From a virus: a stretch of DNA of 41,965 bases. The notes under the pieces were generated by a model, which did not search any database, was not told the DNA's origin, and was given only the letters and a program-made list of their open reading frames with translations. Shown piece by piece: positions 32,369-40,303 of this stretch (position 1 is its first letter; each line of letters opens with the position of its first letter). Position numbers and translations under genes: made by a program. Where the stretch lies: the IMG/VR virus record IMGVR_UViG_3300017963_000419, positions 1 to 41,965 of that record; one strand, 5' to 3'.

Positions 32369-32500
32369 GTGAATACACGCCCAATTTCACTTTCACTTTC
32401 TATGCCCCAGCCGGGGGAAGCCCTTACACGCTTTGAGGGGTTGCCCTTTTCCCGGCTCGGGGCTGTTTTTTGTTGGTATGGGGGAAGCGTATGCGATTGA
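32369..32500 (+). CDS. Possible leader peptide (43 residues), GTG start
   Basis: GTG 32369 follows AGGAGG at good spacing. The frame (MNTRPISLSLSMPQPGEALT...) crosses the terminator-like stem and ends 10 bp inside the next gene, so its translation could open that stem and couple to the replication protein. There is no known homology. Confidence 0.42.
   Translation: MNTRPISLSLSMPQPGEALTRFEGLPFSRLGAVFCWYGGSVCD
32405..32470 (+). terminator. Intrinsic terminator/attenuator candidate
   Basis: CCCCAGCCGGG (32405-32415) pairs with CCCGGCT-c-GGGG (32451-32462): eleven pairs with one bulge. CTG and T6 follow. The loop is about 35 nt with a minor internal CCCT/AGGG stem. It stands between primase and replication initiator, 21 bp before the next ATG. 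Confidence 0.55.
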
Positions 32501-33282
32501 TTGTGCTCAACAACGGCCCAACAGCTACCGGGAGAGAGGACCCATTGCTCAGCTGGAGGGCCAAGGGCTTGTTGTGGTGGCTTCTGAACACCGCTCACAA
32601 ATCTGTCAGCTCACACTCTATTGTTGAGGCCTCGATGGAGGGCCGTGATGCCAAGGATTATGCCCTCAAGGAGTTGGAGCGGCAGGGCTATCTGCGCAGG
32701 GTCCGGCTACACCGGGAAGGCCGCATTGCGGGCTGGGGATGGGTCGTGTTTACCGCTCCAACCCGGATGACTCACGAGGAGGTTGCCGAGGTTGCGAGTG
32801 GGAAGGTGTTTGGGACCCCACAAGAGACAAAGAAAAGTACACAAAAGAAAGAGAGAAAAAAAGATATATTCTCTGACCCTCTGGATAACCAGATTCTGGA
32901 AAGTCAGGAAGTGGATGTAAAATCAAGCGTTTCAGTGTCTCCACCTTCTCTCAAGGACCGCACGGCCCGTTTTGTCCCATACGCAAAAAAGCTGGCCTAT
33001 GTTATCAAACAGGCCAAAAACATCAAGACCTCTCCCCAGAGGCTTCAAGCTTGGGCAAACGAGATCCGGAAGCTACACGAGGTGGATGGGGTCTCAACCC
33101 GGAGGATCAAGCAGGCCATTATCTGGTACCGCAAGAATATTGGCGGCCAGTATGTGCCAGTGGTTGAATCCGGGGAGAGCCTGAGAAACAAGTTTGTGAG
33201 ACTGGAAGATGCCATGGCCCGGGCCGGGGATGATCAGCCAGATGAAGAGGATGGATTCAGGATTGGAGGGATCAAGATATGA
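32491..33282 (+). CDS. Winged-helix replication protein (replisome organiser type)
   Basis: A 263-residue protein. ATG 32491 has GGGGAAG upstream; the frame from 32470 is also open. The N-terminal region LLSWRAKGLLWWLLNTAHKS and KDYALKELERQGYLRRVRL is the winged-helix typical of phage replication initiators. A Lys/Ser-rich linker (KKSTQKKERKKD) leads to a second helical domain ending AIIWYRKNIGGQYVPVVESG. It precedes the DnaB-like helicase gene by two, as origin-binding or helicase-loading proteins do. The exact role is inferred. Confidence 0.72.
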   Translation: MRLIVLNNGPTATGREDPLLSWRAKGLLWWLLNTAHKSVSSHSIVEASMEGRDAKDYALKELERQGYLRRVRLHREGRIAGWGWVVFTAPTRMTHEEVAEVASGKVFGTPQETKKSTQKKERKKDIFSDPLDNQILESQEVDVKSSVSVSPPSLKDRTARFVPYAKKLAYVIKQAKNIKTSPQRLQAWANEIRKLHEVDGVSTRRIKQAIIWYRKNIGGQYVPVVESGESLRNKFVRLEDAMARAGDDQPDEEDGFRIGGIKI

Positions 33283-33737
33283 GCGTGGTGAGAGGATGGA
33301 CGTGTCAGGACTGTTTGAGGAAATACCGGGATGGGGACAAGACAACCTTCCCCATCACCATATACCCCAACCCCGCAGACATACACTGCAAGGGGAAGCC
33401 AGCCTGTGTACAGCTGGAGATCACCGAGGAGGATCAGGTGGAGTTGGGACAGGATCGGCTCCGGGACAACCTGATGAAGGACTACAGACTGATGAGCCGG
33501 GATTACACCCCAGAGTTGTTGGACAAGGTGGAGGAGATCCTGAAGGCCCATCTCATGATGGCGTGGCAGTGGGTTAACAGGGCCGTGATGGACATCGATG
33601 GCACCCACACGGTGATCCTCGACTATCCAATCAAATCCCCTTCTCTGGACGTGTACGACAATCTGACAGAGTTGATCAAATATCTCAAGAAAAAGCTGGA
33701 GAGTACAGATGGCGAGGGTGAAGCGCAAGAAGGTTGA
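33279..33737 (+). CDS. Small zinc-finger-like protein before helicase (152 residues)
   Basis: ATG 33279 overlaps the preceding stop. WTCQDCLRKY and HCKGKPACVQLEI give two Cys pairs (near residues 9, 12, 37 and 43) that could bind zinc. The rest is helical (ELLDKVEEILKAHLMMAWQW) with a C-terminal coiled coil. It overlaps the helicase start by 29 nt. It may be a helicase loader or partner (inference). Confidence 0.7.
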   Translation: MSVVRGWTCQDCLRKYRDGDKTTFPITIYPNPADIHCKGKPACVQLEITEEDQVELGQDRLRDNLMKDYRLMSRDYTPELLDKVEEILKAHLMMAWQWVNRAVMDIDGTHTVILDYPIKSPSLDVYDNLTELIKYLKKKLESTDGEGEAQEG

Positions 33738-35268
33738 GAACAGTGTCGAGAGGAGAATGGCCACTGGCATGATTGTCAGCACCCGGGCTCTGCGGGAGAT
33801 CCAGACCCTGTACAACGAGGATCTGGTGGAGATCCCCTATGTGCGCCGGATAGCCAACTGGTGTCTGGAGTATTTCAGCCGCTATCAGAGAGCCCCGGGA
33901 AAGCACATACAGGACATATTCAACAGTCAGGTCCGCAAGGGGATGGATGAGGATGAGGCAGACCTGATCAGTGATTTCCTTGACGAGATCTCCGAGGAGT
34001 ATGCCCGGGCCGATCACTTCAACGTCCCATACCTGCTGGATGAGGTGGAGGAGCGGCTCAAGGCCATCAGCCTCCAACATCTGGCCGAGGACATACAAGC
34101 CCATCTGTCCAATGGAAGCACTCTGGAGGCCGAGGGCCTGCTGGGGCAATATGACAGGATCTCCCGGCCCTCCTCCAATGGGGTCAACCCACTGGATGAT
34201 CCAGAGGTGGTTCAAGCCGCTTTTGAATCCCGGGCCGAGCCCCTGTTCACTCTCCCGGGAGCCGCAGGGGATCTCCTGAATGACCAGCTGGTCCGGGGAG
34301 GCTTTCTGGGCTTCATGGGAAAGGCCAAGATTGGCAAGACAGCGATGTTGCTTGAGATGGTCCACCGGAGCCTCCTGCACCGCAACAACACAGCATTCTT
34401 CTCAGCCGGGGATGAGACACAGGAGGATATGACAGTCAGGCACCATGTACGCTTGGCAGGAAAGAGCAATCAGGGGAGGTACTGTGGGAAGCTGTGGGTG
34501 CCAGTCCTTGATTGCGAATACAACCAAGATAACACCTGCAACCGGAAGCACCGGGAGGGTGACACCGGACTGGAGGGTGCGACCTCGATGGAGGATGCCC
34601 CGGATGACTACAAGCCCTGTTCATATTGTGCCAAGCATGATCGGCCCCGCTTCCGGGGAGCCATGTGGTACAGGCGCAGAGATCCCGTGACCCCTCTGAC
34701 ATGGAGAGAGGGGCTCAAGATCGGCCAGAGGTTTATGAAGCGGCTGAAGGGCCGTCAGTTCAAGCTTGTGACCACTCCCAACAGCACTCTGACAGTACAG
34801 GATATTGAGGCCCATCTGGATGCTTGGGAGCACTTTGATGGATGGGTCCCGGATGTCATTGTGATTGACTATGCGGACATCATGGCCCCGGAGCCCGAGG
34901 ACCGCAGGAAGGATACCCGGGACCAACAGAATGGGACGTGGAAAGCCCTGCGCAGACTATCCCAGAAGCGGCATGTGCTGGTCATCACGGCTACCCAAGC
35001 GGATGCTGAAAGCTATGACACAGCCAGACTCAAGCTCAAAAACTTCTCTGAGTGCCGGCAGAAGTATGATCACGTGACCGGGATGCTGGGGCTCAACCAG
35101 ACTGATGAAGAGAAGCGGCGTGGCATCATGAGAGTGGGTTGGATGCTCCTGCGCCACGGTGAGTTTGACCCGAGCCGGATGACTGTCTTGCTCCAATGTC
35201 TCCAACAGGGCAGGCCGCTGATCGGATCTTTTCCCCTGCGGTTCAAGAAGAAAGACAAAAAGGCATAG
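33709..35268 (+). CDS. DnaB-like replicative helicase with Cys-rich insertion
   Basis: A 519-residue protein; ATG 33709 follows GGAGAGTACAG inside the preceding gene. The N-terminal 150 residues are helical like a DnaB N-domain. The RecA-like core has GFMGKAKIGKTAMLLEM (Walker A, about 202-218), AFFSAGDETQEDM, VIVIDYADIMAPE (Walker B, about 383) and VLVITATQAD. Between Walker A and B lies an insertion with VLDCEYNQDNTCNRKH and PCSYCAKHDRPRF: four or more Cys and His (about 268-310), a probable zinc site absent from ordinary DnaB. It unwinds DNA at the fork with the primase at 31307. Confidence 0.87.
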   Translation: MARVKRKKVENSVERRMATGMIVSTRALREIQTLYNEDLVEIPYVRRIANWCLEYFSRYQRAPGKHIQDIFNSQVRKGMDEDEADLISDFLDEISEEYARADHFNVPYLLDEVEERLKAISLQHLAEDIQAHLSNGSTLEAEGLLGQYDRISRPSSNGVNPLDDPEVVQAAFESRAEPLFTLPGAAGDLLNDQLVRGGFLGFMGKAKIGKTAMLLEMVHRSLLHRNNTAFFSAGDETQEDMTVRHHVRLAGKSNQGRYCGKLWVPVLDCEYNQDNTCNRKHREGDTGLEGATSMEDAPDDYKPCSYCAKHDRPRFRGAMWYRRRDPVTPLTWREGLKIGQRFMKRLKGRQFKLVTTPNSTLTVQDIEAHLDAWEHFDGWVPDVIVIDYADIMAPEPEDRRKDTRDQQNGTWKALRRLSQKRHVLVITATQADAESYDTARLKLKNFSECRQKYDHVTGMLGLNQTDEEKRRGIMRVGWMLLRHGEFDPSRMTVLLQCLQQGRPLIGSFPLRFKKKDKKA

Positions 35269-35295
35269 CAGGATTGGATGGATCATTGTATAGTA
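35263..35295 (+). promoter_or_regulatory. Phage middle promoter, copy 2
   Basis: GCATAGCAGGAT (35263-35274, overlapping the helicase stop codon), 11 bp, then TTGTATAGTA (35286-35295). Box sequences and spacing equal those at 30130. It would drive the lysine-rich protein and the DUF362/radical SAM genes. Confidence 0.7.
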
Positions 35296-35369
35296 GGTTG
35301 GATATGTTAAGTTGTTTGACAATTGAGTAGGTGAGCCAAGGTTGCTAACCAAGTGAAAGGAGGAAAACC

Positions 35370-36029
35370 ATGGCCAGAAAGACAACGACAGAGGGTGACG
35401 AGGGGATCCAGACCGAGAGACTGATTGCGGCGGCACGGGACATGAACACCGTGATGGGCCTCGATCCGGCTATTGGCACGGATGACGAGGGCAATGATAT
35501 CATTGAAGATTTGCCCGATGAGGACCTGACAGCCGCTATCAAGAATGAGGCTGACGAGGTACTGGCGAAAGACAAACTTGAGGATGACACGTGGGCAGTC
35601 CTTGAGGAATTGGGCGTGGCTGAGAAGGCCATAGCCGAGCGCAACAAGAAAGCCCCGGCAAAGGAGGAGAAAGTGGCAGACAAAAAGAAAGCCGCAAAAG
35701 ACAAGAAGGCTCCCGCCAAGGGCAAGGACAAGAAAGCCCCGGCCAAGGAGGAGAAAAAGGCAAAGGCTCCCAAGAAGGAAAGCAAGCCCAAGGAGCCCAA
35801 GGGACCCCGCTACAGCAGAGCCCGGGCCGTGGCCGATGCGCTGGGCAAGGTCAAAAAGACCTTCACCGTGCAGGAGTTGGCTGAGAAGGCTGATGAGCTG
35901 TACAAGGACGTCACTGGCGGGTCCAACGTCAAGGAGGCCCTTGCGGTTGCCAAGATCGCAGTGGGTGTCCTCGATCAGCTGGGCACGATTCAGGCCGCTG
36001 AGGAAAAGAACACCTACACCAAGGCATAA
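35370..36029 (+). CDS. Lysine/alanine-rich DNA-binding-like protein (219 residues)
   Basis: Residues 1-85 are acidic and helical (AARDMNTVMGLDPAIGTDDE). About 90-150 are repeats of KKAPAK-like units as in histone H1 or bacterial H1-like tails. The C-terminal 70 residues (RARAVADALGKVKKTFTVQE then ELYKDVTGGSNVKEALAVAK) are a helical domain of winged-helix size. ATG 35370 has AAGGAGG upstream and a leader of about 70 nt from the candidate promoter. It is probably a nucleoid-type protein; it is first in the metabolic island operon. Confidence 0.72.
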   Translation: MARKTTTEGDEGIQTERLIAAARDMNTVMGLDPAIGTDDEGNDIIEDLPDEDLTAAIKNEADEVLAKDKLEDDTWAVLEELGVAEKAIAERNKKAPAKEEKVADKKKAAKDKKAPAKGKDKKAPAKEEKKAKAPKKESKPKEPKGPRYSRARAVADALGKVKKTFTVQELAEKADELYKDVTGGSNVKEALAVAKIAVGVLDQLGTIQAAEEKNTYTKA

Positions 36030-36031
36030 TC

Positions 36032-36886
36032 ATGTCTTGGGTCCGGTGCGCTGACTACAAGCGGGACACGCTTCAGAGCATCCCCGATCACATCTGGTCG
36101 GGGATGCCTGACGTGTCGGGCAAGCGGGTGTTCATAAAGCCCAATTTGGTCTGTCCCCCTACCCGTTGGGACAAGGCCTCCACCACATCGGTGAACGTGG
36201 TCCGGCTCGTGATCGAGCGGCTACAGGATGCCGGGGCCTCCTCCATCGTTGTAGGTGACTGCGGCTTCAAGGATCAGTGGGATGCCACGCTGGAGATCTC
36301 CGGCTATGGCAAGCTGTCCAAGCAGTACGGGGTGGAGTTGATCGGCCTCCAGTGCGGCCCCAATTTTCACCGCTTCACCCTCCACCGTCTGAACAAGGGT
36401 GAATACATGTCTTTGTATGGGGCCAAAATATCCGATTTTGTATTGGGGTGCGACACTGTTTTCAACCTGCCCAAGCTCAAGGTCCACTCCATGGCTCTGG
36501 TCACCGGGGCTATCAAGAACATGATGGGCACGATGGCCCAGAAGGGCTCCATGCATCCCAAGGCCAATATCAAGATCCTTCACAAGCGGCTCCGGGACCT
36601 GTACTACATCATGAGCCCTCTGGTTGGATTTGTCCTGATGGATGGGGTCTATGGATCGGAGTACACCGAGCAATACGGGGTCCCGGTTCACTCGGGTCTG
36701 CTCATATCCGGGACAGACATGTGGGAGGTGGATTGTCTGGCGGCTTCTGCCATGGATATCTGCCACGAGGATGTGCCCTATTTGACGTACATAGGCAGGG
36801 ACAAGGCTATAGACAGCCCTGACCTGATCGATGAATCTGCTGTCATCTCGTATGAAAGGCCGTTGGCATGGCGAAAGACAAAGTGA
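36032..36886 (+). CDS. DUF362 family protein
   Basis: A 284-residue protein. It has the DUF362 hallmarks KRVFIKPNLVCPPTRWDKA (about residues 31-49), VVRLVIERLQDAGASSIVVG, VFNLPKLKVHS, VTGAIKNMMGTMAQKG and a C-terminal LISGTDMWEVDCLAASAMD. It lacks the ferredoxin-like tail seen in some members. DUF362 proteins have no settled reaction. ATG 36032 stands 2 nt after the previous stop with only a weak SD, and the gene overlaps the radical SAM gene by 19 nt, so they are coupled. DUF362 is unexpected in a phage. Confidence 0.85.
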   Translation: MSWVRCADYKRDTLQSIPDHIWSGMPDVSGKRVFIKPNLVCPPTRWDKASTTSVNVVRLVIERLQDAGASSIVVGDCGFKDQWDATLEISGYGKLSKQYGVELIGLQCGPNFHRFTLHRLNKGEYMSLYGAKISDFVLGCDTVFNLPKLKVHSMALVTGAIKNMMGTMAQKGSMHPKANIKILHKRLRDLYYIMSPLVGFVLMDGVYGSEYTEQYGVPVHSGLLISGTDMWEVDCLAASAMDICHEDVPYLTYIGRDKAIDSPDLIDESAVISYERPLAWRKTK

Positions 36887-38052
36887 ATATCAGCAAGGCC
36901 AAGTTTGGTTCCATTGTAGGATGGCGGGGGGATAGCCTCTGCTGTCCACAGGCTTTCGGGGGAGATTGCTATGGGGGATGCAGTTGCGGGTGTTGGTGGT
37001 GCTTCTGTCGGGAGATGGAGGAGGAGATGTTCACCAAATACTACACTGGCTGGCACCGGGATCTCGTCAGGCCAGCTAGCCCGGAGGACTTCAAAAAGCT
37101 GTTCGACAAAATGCACTCTGACAAGCCCACCAAGAATTGGGAAGTCAAGTGCCTCCGGGAGGGCCTGCCCTTCAACATGGGCTCCAAGGCCGAGACATTC
37201 TGTTTGGAGGACCTGAATGACAGTGTAGTGATCCCAATTCTGGAGTTGTTCCGGGAGGCCGGGGTGCCTCTGATCCTTGAGACCAAAACCCATTATGTGG
37301 GGCTGGAGCGGTACATGGACGTGCTCAAGGATCTCGACTGCGCCGTGATCGTGGCAATCATGGGAGGATCGGACACGCTCAACTACAAGCTGGAGCCCGG
37401 GGTGCCTATGGCCTCGGCTCGGTGGTATCTCGTGGAACAGCTGAACAAGCGGGGGATCTGGACCGGGGTGCGGTGGGAGCCTGTCATGGCCACCATCAAC
37501 GACAAGCAGGCCATGTTTGAGCAATACGCTGAGATGTGTGTCAGGACCGGGGCCAAGCATGCCTCCATATTCAACTACAGGACCAGCCTGCCTCGGAGGG
37601 GCCAAGAGGAGTTTGAGAAGCGTGGCATCAACTACATCAGGATGCTGGAGGGCAATCTGGATGAGAAGTGGCGGCCCAAGGGACAGGCCCTGATCCAAGC
37701 CCTCAAGGACCGGGGTGTCAAAGTGTCCTCCCCTGACTTTGTGAACTTCCCCTTTGGGAATGCGTGCGAAAGCTGTTGTGGGGTAGATGGGCTGTTCAAG
37801 CCCTATCAGTTCACCTTTCAGCACGCCTGCAAACGGATCGAGGAGGAGGGCTCAGTGTGCTGGGATGATATGGAGGAGATCACCTTCAGAGAGCCCAAGG
37901 CCTATGAGCGGATGAAGGAGCACTGGAATGGCGGGGGGCAGTACTATTCACTGGACGACAGCCCCGAGATCAAGGTGCTGGACCGGGACAAGCAGGGCAT
38001 GAAGATATATGGCAGGAAAAACCCAGAGGAAAAGGAGGGGCTGATATGGTAG
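36868..38052 (+). CDS. Radical SAM protein 1 (SPL-like), Cys-rich
   Basis: A 394-residue protein. GDCYGGCSCGCWWCFC gives CX3CX2C as Cys38, Cys42 and Cys45, with extra Cys at 34, 40 and 47. The barrel shows LPFNMGSKAETFCLED, GVPLILETKTHY, CAVIVAIMGGSD and LEPGVPMASARWYLVEQL, matching spore photoproduct lyase-like radical SAM proteins. A C-terminal Cys group (NACESCCGVDG, then HACKRIEEEGSVCW) could hold an auxiliary Fe-S cluster. It overlaps the DUF362 gene and the next gene. The substrate is unknown; DNA photoproduct repair cannot be claimed. Confidence 0.8.
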   Translation: MAKDKVNISKAKFGSIVGWRGDSLCCPQAFGGDCYGGCSCGCWWCFCREMEEEMFTKYYTGWHRDLVRPASPEDFKKLFDKMHSDKPTKNWEVKCLREGLPFNMGSKAETFCLEDLNDSVVIPILELFREAGVPLILETKTHYVGLERYMDVLKDLDCAVIVAIMGGSDTLNYKLEPGVPMASARWYLVEQLNKRGIWTGVRWEPVMATINDKQAMFEQYAEMCVRTGAKHASIFNYRTSLPRRGQEEFEKRGINYIRMLEGNLDEKWRPKGQALIQALKDRGVKVSSPDFVNFPFGNACESCCGVDGLFKPYQFTFQHACKRIEEEGSVCWDDMEEITFREPKAYERMKEHWNGGGQYYSLDDSPEIKVLDRDKQGMKIYGRKNPEEKEGLIW

Positions 38053-38516
38053 CAGATGAGCATTGGATGTTGGGGCCACACAGATTGTCCTTCATCCCGG
38101 AGGACACACTGGAGATGAAGGCCGTGCCTGCGGCTCATGTAATCGAGTTGGTGGGGAAGGCTTGGCCGGGGGAGGCCGTGTTCATATCCCGGAAGCCCAT
38201 CAATCATGAGGCTCAATTGATACACAAGGAGACATGCGAGGTCATAGCCTCGTGGGGCTCCAACCGGGAGGCCTTCATACAGCTGTGGGAGGATGCCCGG
38301 GAGGGGAGGCCCCTGCTTCACTCTGAGAGCCTCCGGGTGGCGCAGTTTGGCGATTACAGGAAGGCCCAGCTGGCCTTGTTGGAGGACAAGATCAATCACA
38401 TACTGGCCGAGGGCCGGGAGTGGTTATTGGAGGGTGAAATGTTCCAGCTGACGCAGTCAGGGGTGGAGCTCAAAATGGTGATCAAAGAAGATGAAGCACC
38501 CGTGCCCTCTTCATGA
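38046..38516 (+). CDS. Small partner protein between the radical SAM genes (156 residues)
   Basis: ATG 38046 has GGAGGGG upstream and overlaps the radical SAM 1 stop by 7 nt. The sequence is beta-rich at first (HRLSFIPEDTLEMKAVPAAH, VFISRKPINHEAQLIHKE), then helical (REAFIQLWEDAREGRPLLH). No metal site is evident. By gene order it may be a substrate-binding partner of the radical SAM proteins (inference). Confidence 0.72.
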   Translation: MVADEHWMLGPHRLSFIPEDTLEMKAVPAAHVIELVGKAWPGEAVFISRKPINHEAQLIHKETCEVIASWGSNREAFIQLWEDAREGRPLLHSESLRVAQFGDYRKAQLALLEDKINHILAEGREWLLEGEMFQLTQSGVELKMVIKEDEAPVPSS

Positions 38517-38594
38517 CACGCTAACATGCCGCTTGACCATCCTCGGATATCATCTGAGGGTGCTCAAGTTGGCTATCCGGGAGGAGTTGCCGAG

Positions 38595-40004
38595 ATGGCT
38601 GAGATGGATTATTGGACGCTGAGAAAGAATGTCAGCAAGATCGTGCCCCGCATGACACAGCTATTCCGGGAGCGCAAGAAGGTCCGGGCTGTCAGAGAGA
38701 AGGGCCGCAAGAGCGGCTACAAGCAGTACAATCTCCGGACCCGGGAGTGGGTCAAACAGGAGCGGCTACTGAACACCGAGGAGGTCAACAGCTTTGCGGA
38801 GATCTCTGTCAGGGCTCAGGCCTGTCCGATGCCCCTCAACCTCGATGTCTGGGATGGACTGATCTGTCCATTTGCTTGTAAGTATTGCTATGCCAATGCC
38901 TTCCGGGCTAGCCTGTACACGGCCTTTTTCGACAACAGCAAGACAATGGGCTTCCGGCACTGCAACCCAAGCTATTACAAGGGTGAGCTGGACAAGCTGA
39001 TGAAGCACCGGGGGAAGGACCCGCAGAGCGTGCCACAGGACGTGCCCCGGGCTATCGCAATGGAGATCCCCATGAGGCTCGGGATCAGGTTTGAAGACTT
39101 CCTGCGCAATGAGGAAAAGGAGGGGATCAGCTTGGAGTTGTTGCGCTATCTAGCCCAAGAGGACTATCCAGTGATGATCAATACCAAATCGGATCTCGTG
39201 GGCCATGAGGACTATCTGGAGGCACTGGGCTCCAACGAGGGGAGGACAGCTGTCCACGTCACGGTGATCTCCTCCAATGACCAGATCCTCAAGACACTGG
39301 AGCCGGGAGCCCCGCCATTTGACAAGCGGGTGGAAGCCTGCGAAAGGCTGGCCGGGGCCGGGGTGCGACCTGTGGCCCGGATCGAGCCATATTTGGTGTT
39401 CCTGTGCGACAGCCCGGATGAGGTGGAGGAGTACATGGAGAGGATGTGGGAGGCCGGGGTGCGGCATATCACGTTTGATACATACAGCTACACCGCTCAC
39501 AACCCGGGGATCAGACAGGACTTCATCAACTGCGGGGTGGACTTTGAGCGGCTGTTTCTGCTGGGGTGCGACAGTCAGGGCCTCGGGAGCCTCCTGCTGG
39601 GCAAGTTTATGGAGTTGTTCCGGGAGAGGGGCTTCAGCTGTAGCACTTTCGATATTGGCAATGCGGCCTCCAATTCCCAGACCATCTGCTGTGAGGTTGG
39701 GGACTGGTTTCAGGGGGGATGGAATTATGGGTGCACGGTCATAGCGGCCCGATTCATCAAGAGCCGGGGAACACAGCCCACCCGCTGGAAGGATTTTGTT
39801 GAGCATGTCGAGGAGCATGGGGGCTTCCTGAGTGAGGCCCTGAGGATGGACGTTCACAGGCTCTGGAATGTCGAGGGCAACGAGGCCTATGCCTCCAACT
39901 GGTGTCAGGGGATCGAGCCTGTGGGGGCCGATGAGGATGGGATTGTCTGGCACTATCTGGAGGGGGATGACTTCCGGGAGCGGCTATTGGAGGAGTGTTT
40001 ATGA
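38595..40004 (+). CDS. Radical SAM protein 2
   Basis: A 469-residue protein; ATG 38595 was chosen for GGGAGGAG upstream, as the longer frame from 38526 has no SD. The cluster motif is ICPFACKYCYAN: Cys91, Cys95 and Cys98. MNLD-type context (PMPLNLDVWDGL) precedes it. The barrel has YPVMINTKSDLVGHEDYLEA, AVHVTVISSNDQILKTLEPG and VRPVARIEPYLVF, the SPL-like repertoire, and RHITFDTYSYTAHNPGI. The basic N-terminal 55 residues (RERKKVRAVREKGRKSGYK) suggest nucleic-acid contact. It is different in sequence from protein 1, so it is not a recent duplicate. Confidence 0.85.
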   Translation: MAEMDYWTLRKNVSKIVPRMTQLFRERKKVRAVREKGRKSGYKQYNLRTREWVKQERLLNTEEVNSFAEISVRAQACPMPLNLDVWDGLICPFACKYCYANAFRASLYTAFFDNSKTMGFRHCNPSYYKGELDKLMKHRGKDPQSVPQDVPRAIAMEIPMRLGIRFEDFLRNEEKEGISLELLRYLAQEDYPVMINTKSDLVGHEDYLEALGSNEGRTAVHVTVISSNDQILKTLEPGAPPFDKRVEACERLAGAGVRPVARIEPYLVFLCDSPDEVEEYMERMWEAGVRHITFDTYSYTAHNPGIRQDFINCGVDFERLFLLGCDSQGLGSLLLGKFMELFRERGFSCSTFDIGNAASNSQTICCEVGDWFQGGWNYGCTVIAARFIKSRGTQPTRWKDFVEHVEEHGGFLSEALRMDVHRLWNVEGNEAYASNWCQGIEPVGADEDGIVWHYLEGDDFRERLLEECL

Positions 40005-40303
40005 GTGAGGACCTGAAAGACATCAGTGACGGAATGAAGGTGGATTTCACCGAGTGCGCTGAGTGCGCCGCAAAGCCCGGGACCCCTTCCCTGTGTCCCA
40101 GCTGTATCGCCAACCGGGACATGATCTACACCCTCAAGGAGGCCGTGGTCAAGGGCTCCAAGGCCCTGCGCTTCATAGCCGGGGTGCTGGAGGAGGGAAC
40201 AGCCCGGGGAAGGCCAATGGACCTGATCCTGAAAGGTGACTGGGACAAGTGGTGGGAAAAGGTCAAGGCCTTCCGGGATATCATGGAGGGCCTACACCGA
40301 TGA
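40001..40303 (+). CDS. Small zinc-binding protein (100 residues)
   Basis: ATG 40001 follows GGAGGAGTGTTT and overlaps the radical SAM 2 stop by 4 nt. TECAECAAKPGTPSLCPSC gives Cys19-x2-Cys22 and Cys32-x2-Cys35, a zinc ribbon. The rest is helical (MIYTLKEAVVKGSKALRFI). It is coupled at both ends to neighbours. The function is unknown. Confidence 0.75.
   Translation: MSEDLKDISDGMKVDFTECAECAAKPGTPSLCPSCIANRDMIYTLKEAVVKGSKALRFIAGVLEEGTARGRPMDLILKGDWDKWWEKVKAFRDIMEGLHR

Larger units (their letters stand above)
22783..33708 (+). repeat. Dispersed leader motif GGAGTACAGAC at gene starts
   Basis: An 11-nt motif (or close variant) directly precedes eleven rightward genes at 22783, 23121 (GGAGTACAGC), 23340, 23791, 24016, 24270 (GGAGACAGAC), 24539, 27107, 27951 (GGAGAGTACAGAC), 30171 (GGAGTACAGA) and 33698 (GGAGAGTACAG). 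The start codon begins zero to two bases after it. GGAG acts as the SD; TACAGAC is not complementary to the 16S tail, so its conservation needs another reason. Right-arm genes with other leaders include those at 25667, 26110, 26729, 26902 and 27636. The range given spans the copies; it is not one element. Confidence 0.85.

Noticed and set aside
36778-37824. 348-residue minus-strand frame opposite radical SAM protein 1
   Set aside because: Antisense shadow caused by GC-rich codon use; the plus-strand frame has the cluster motif.
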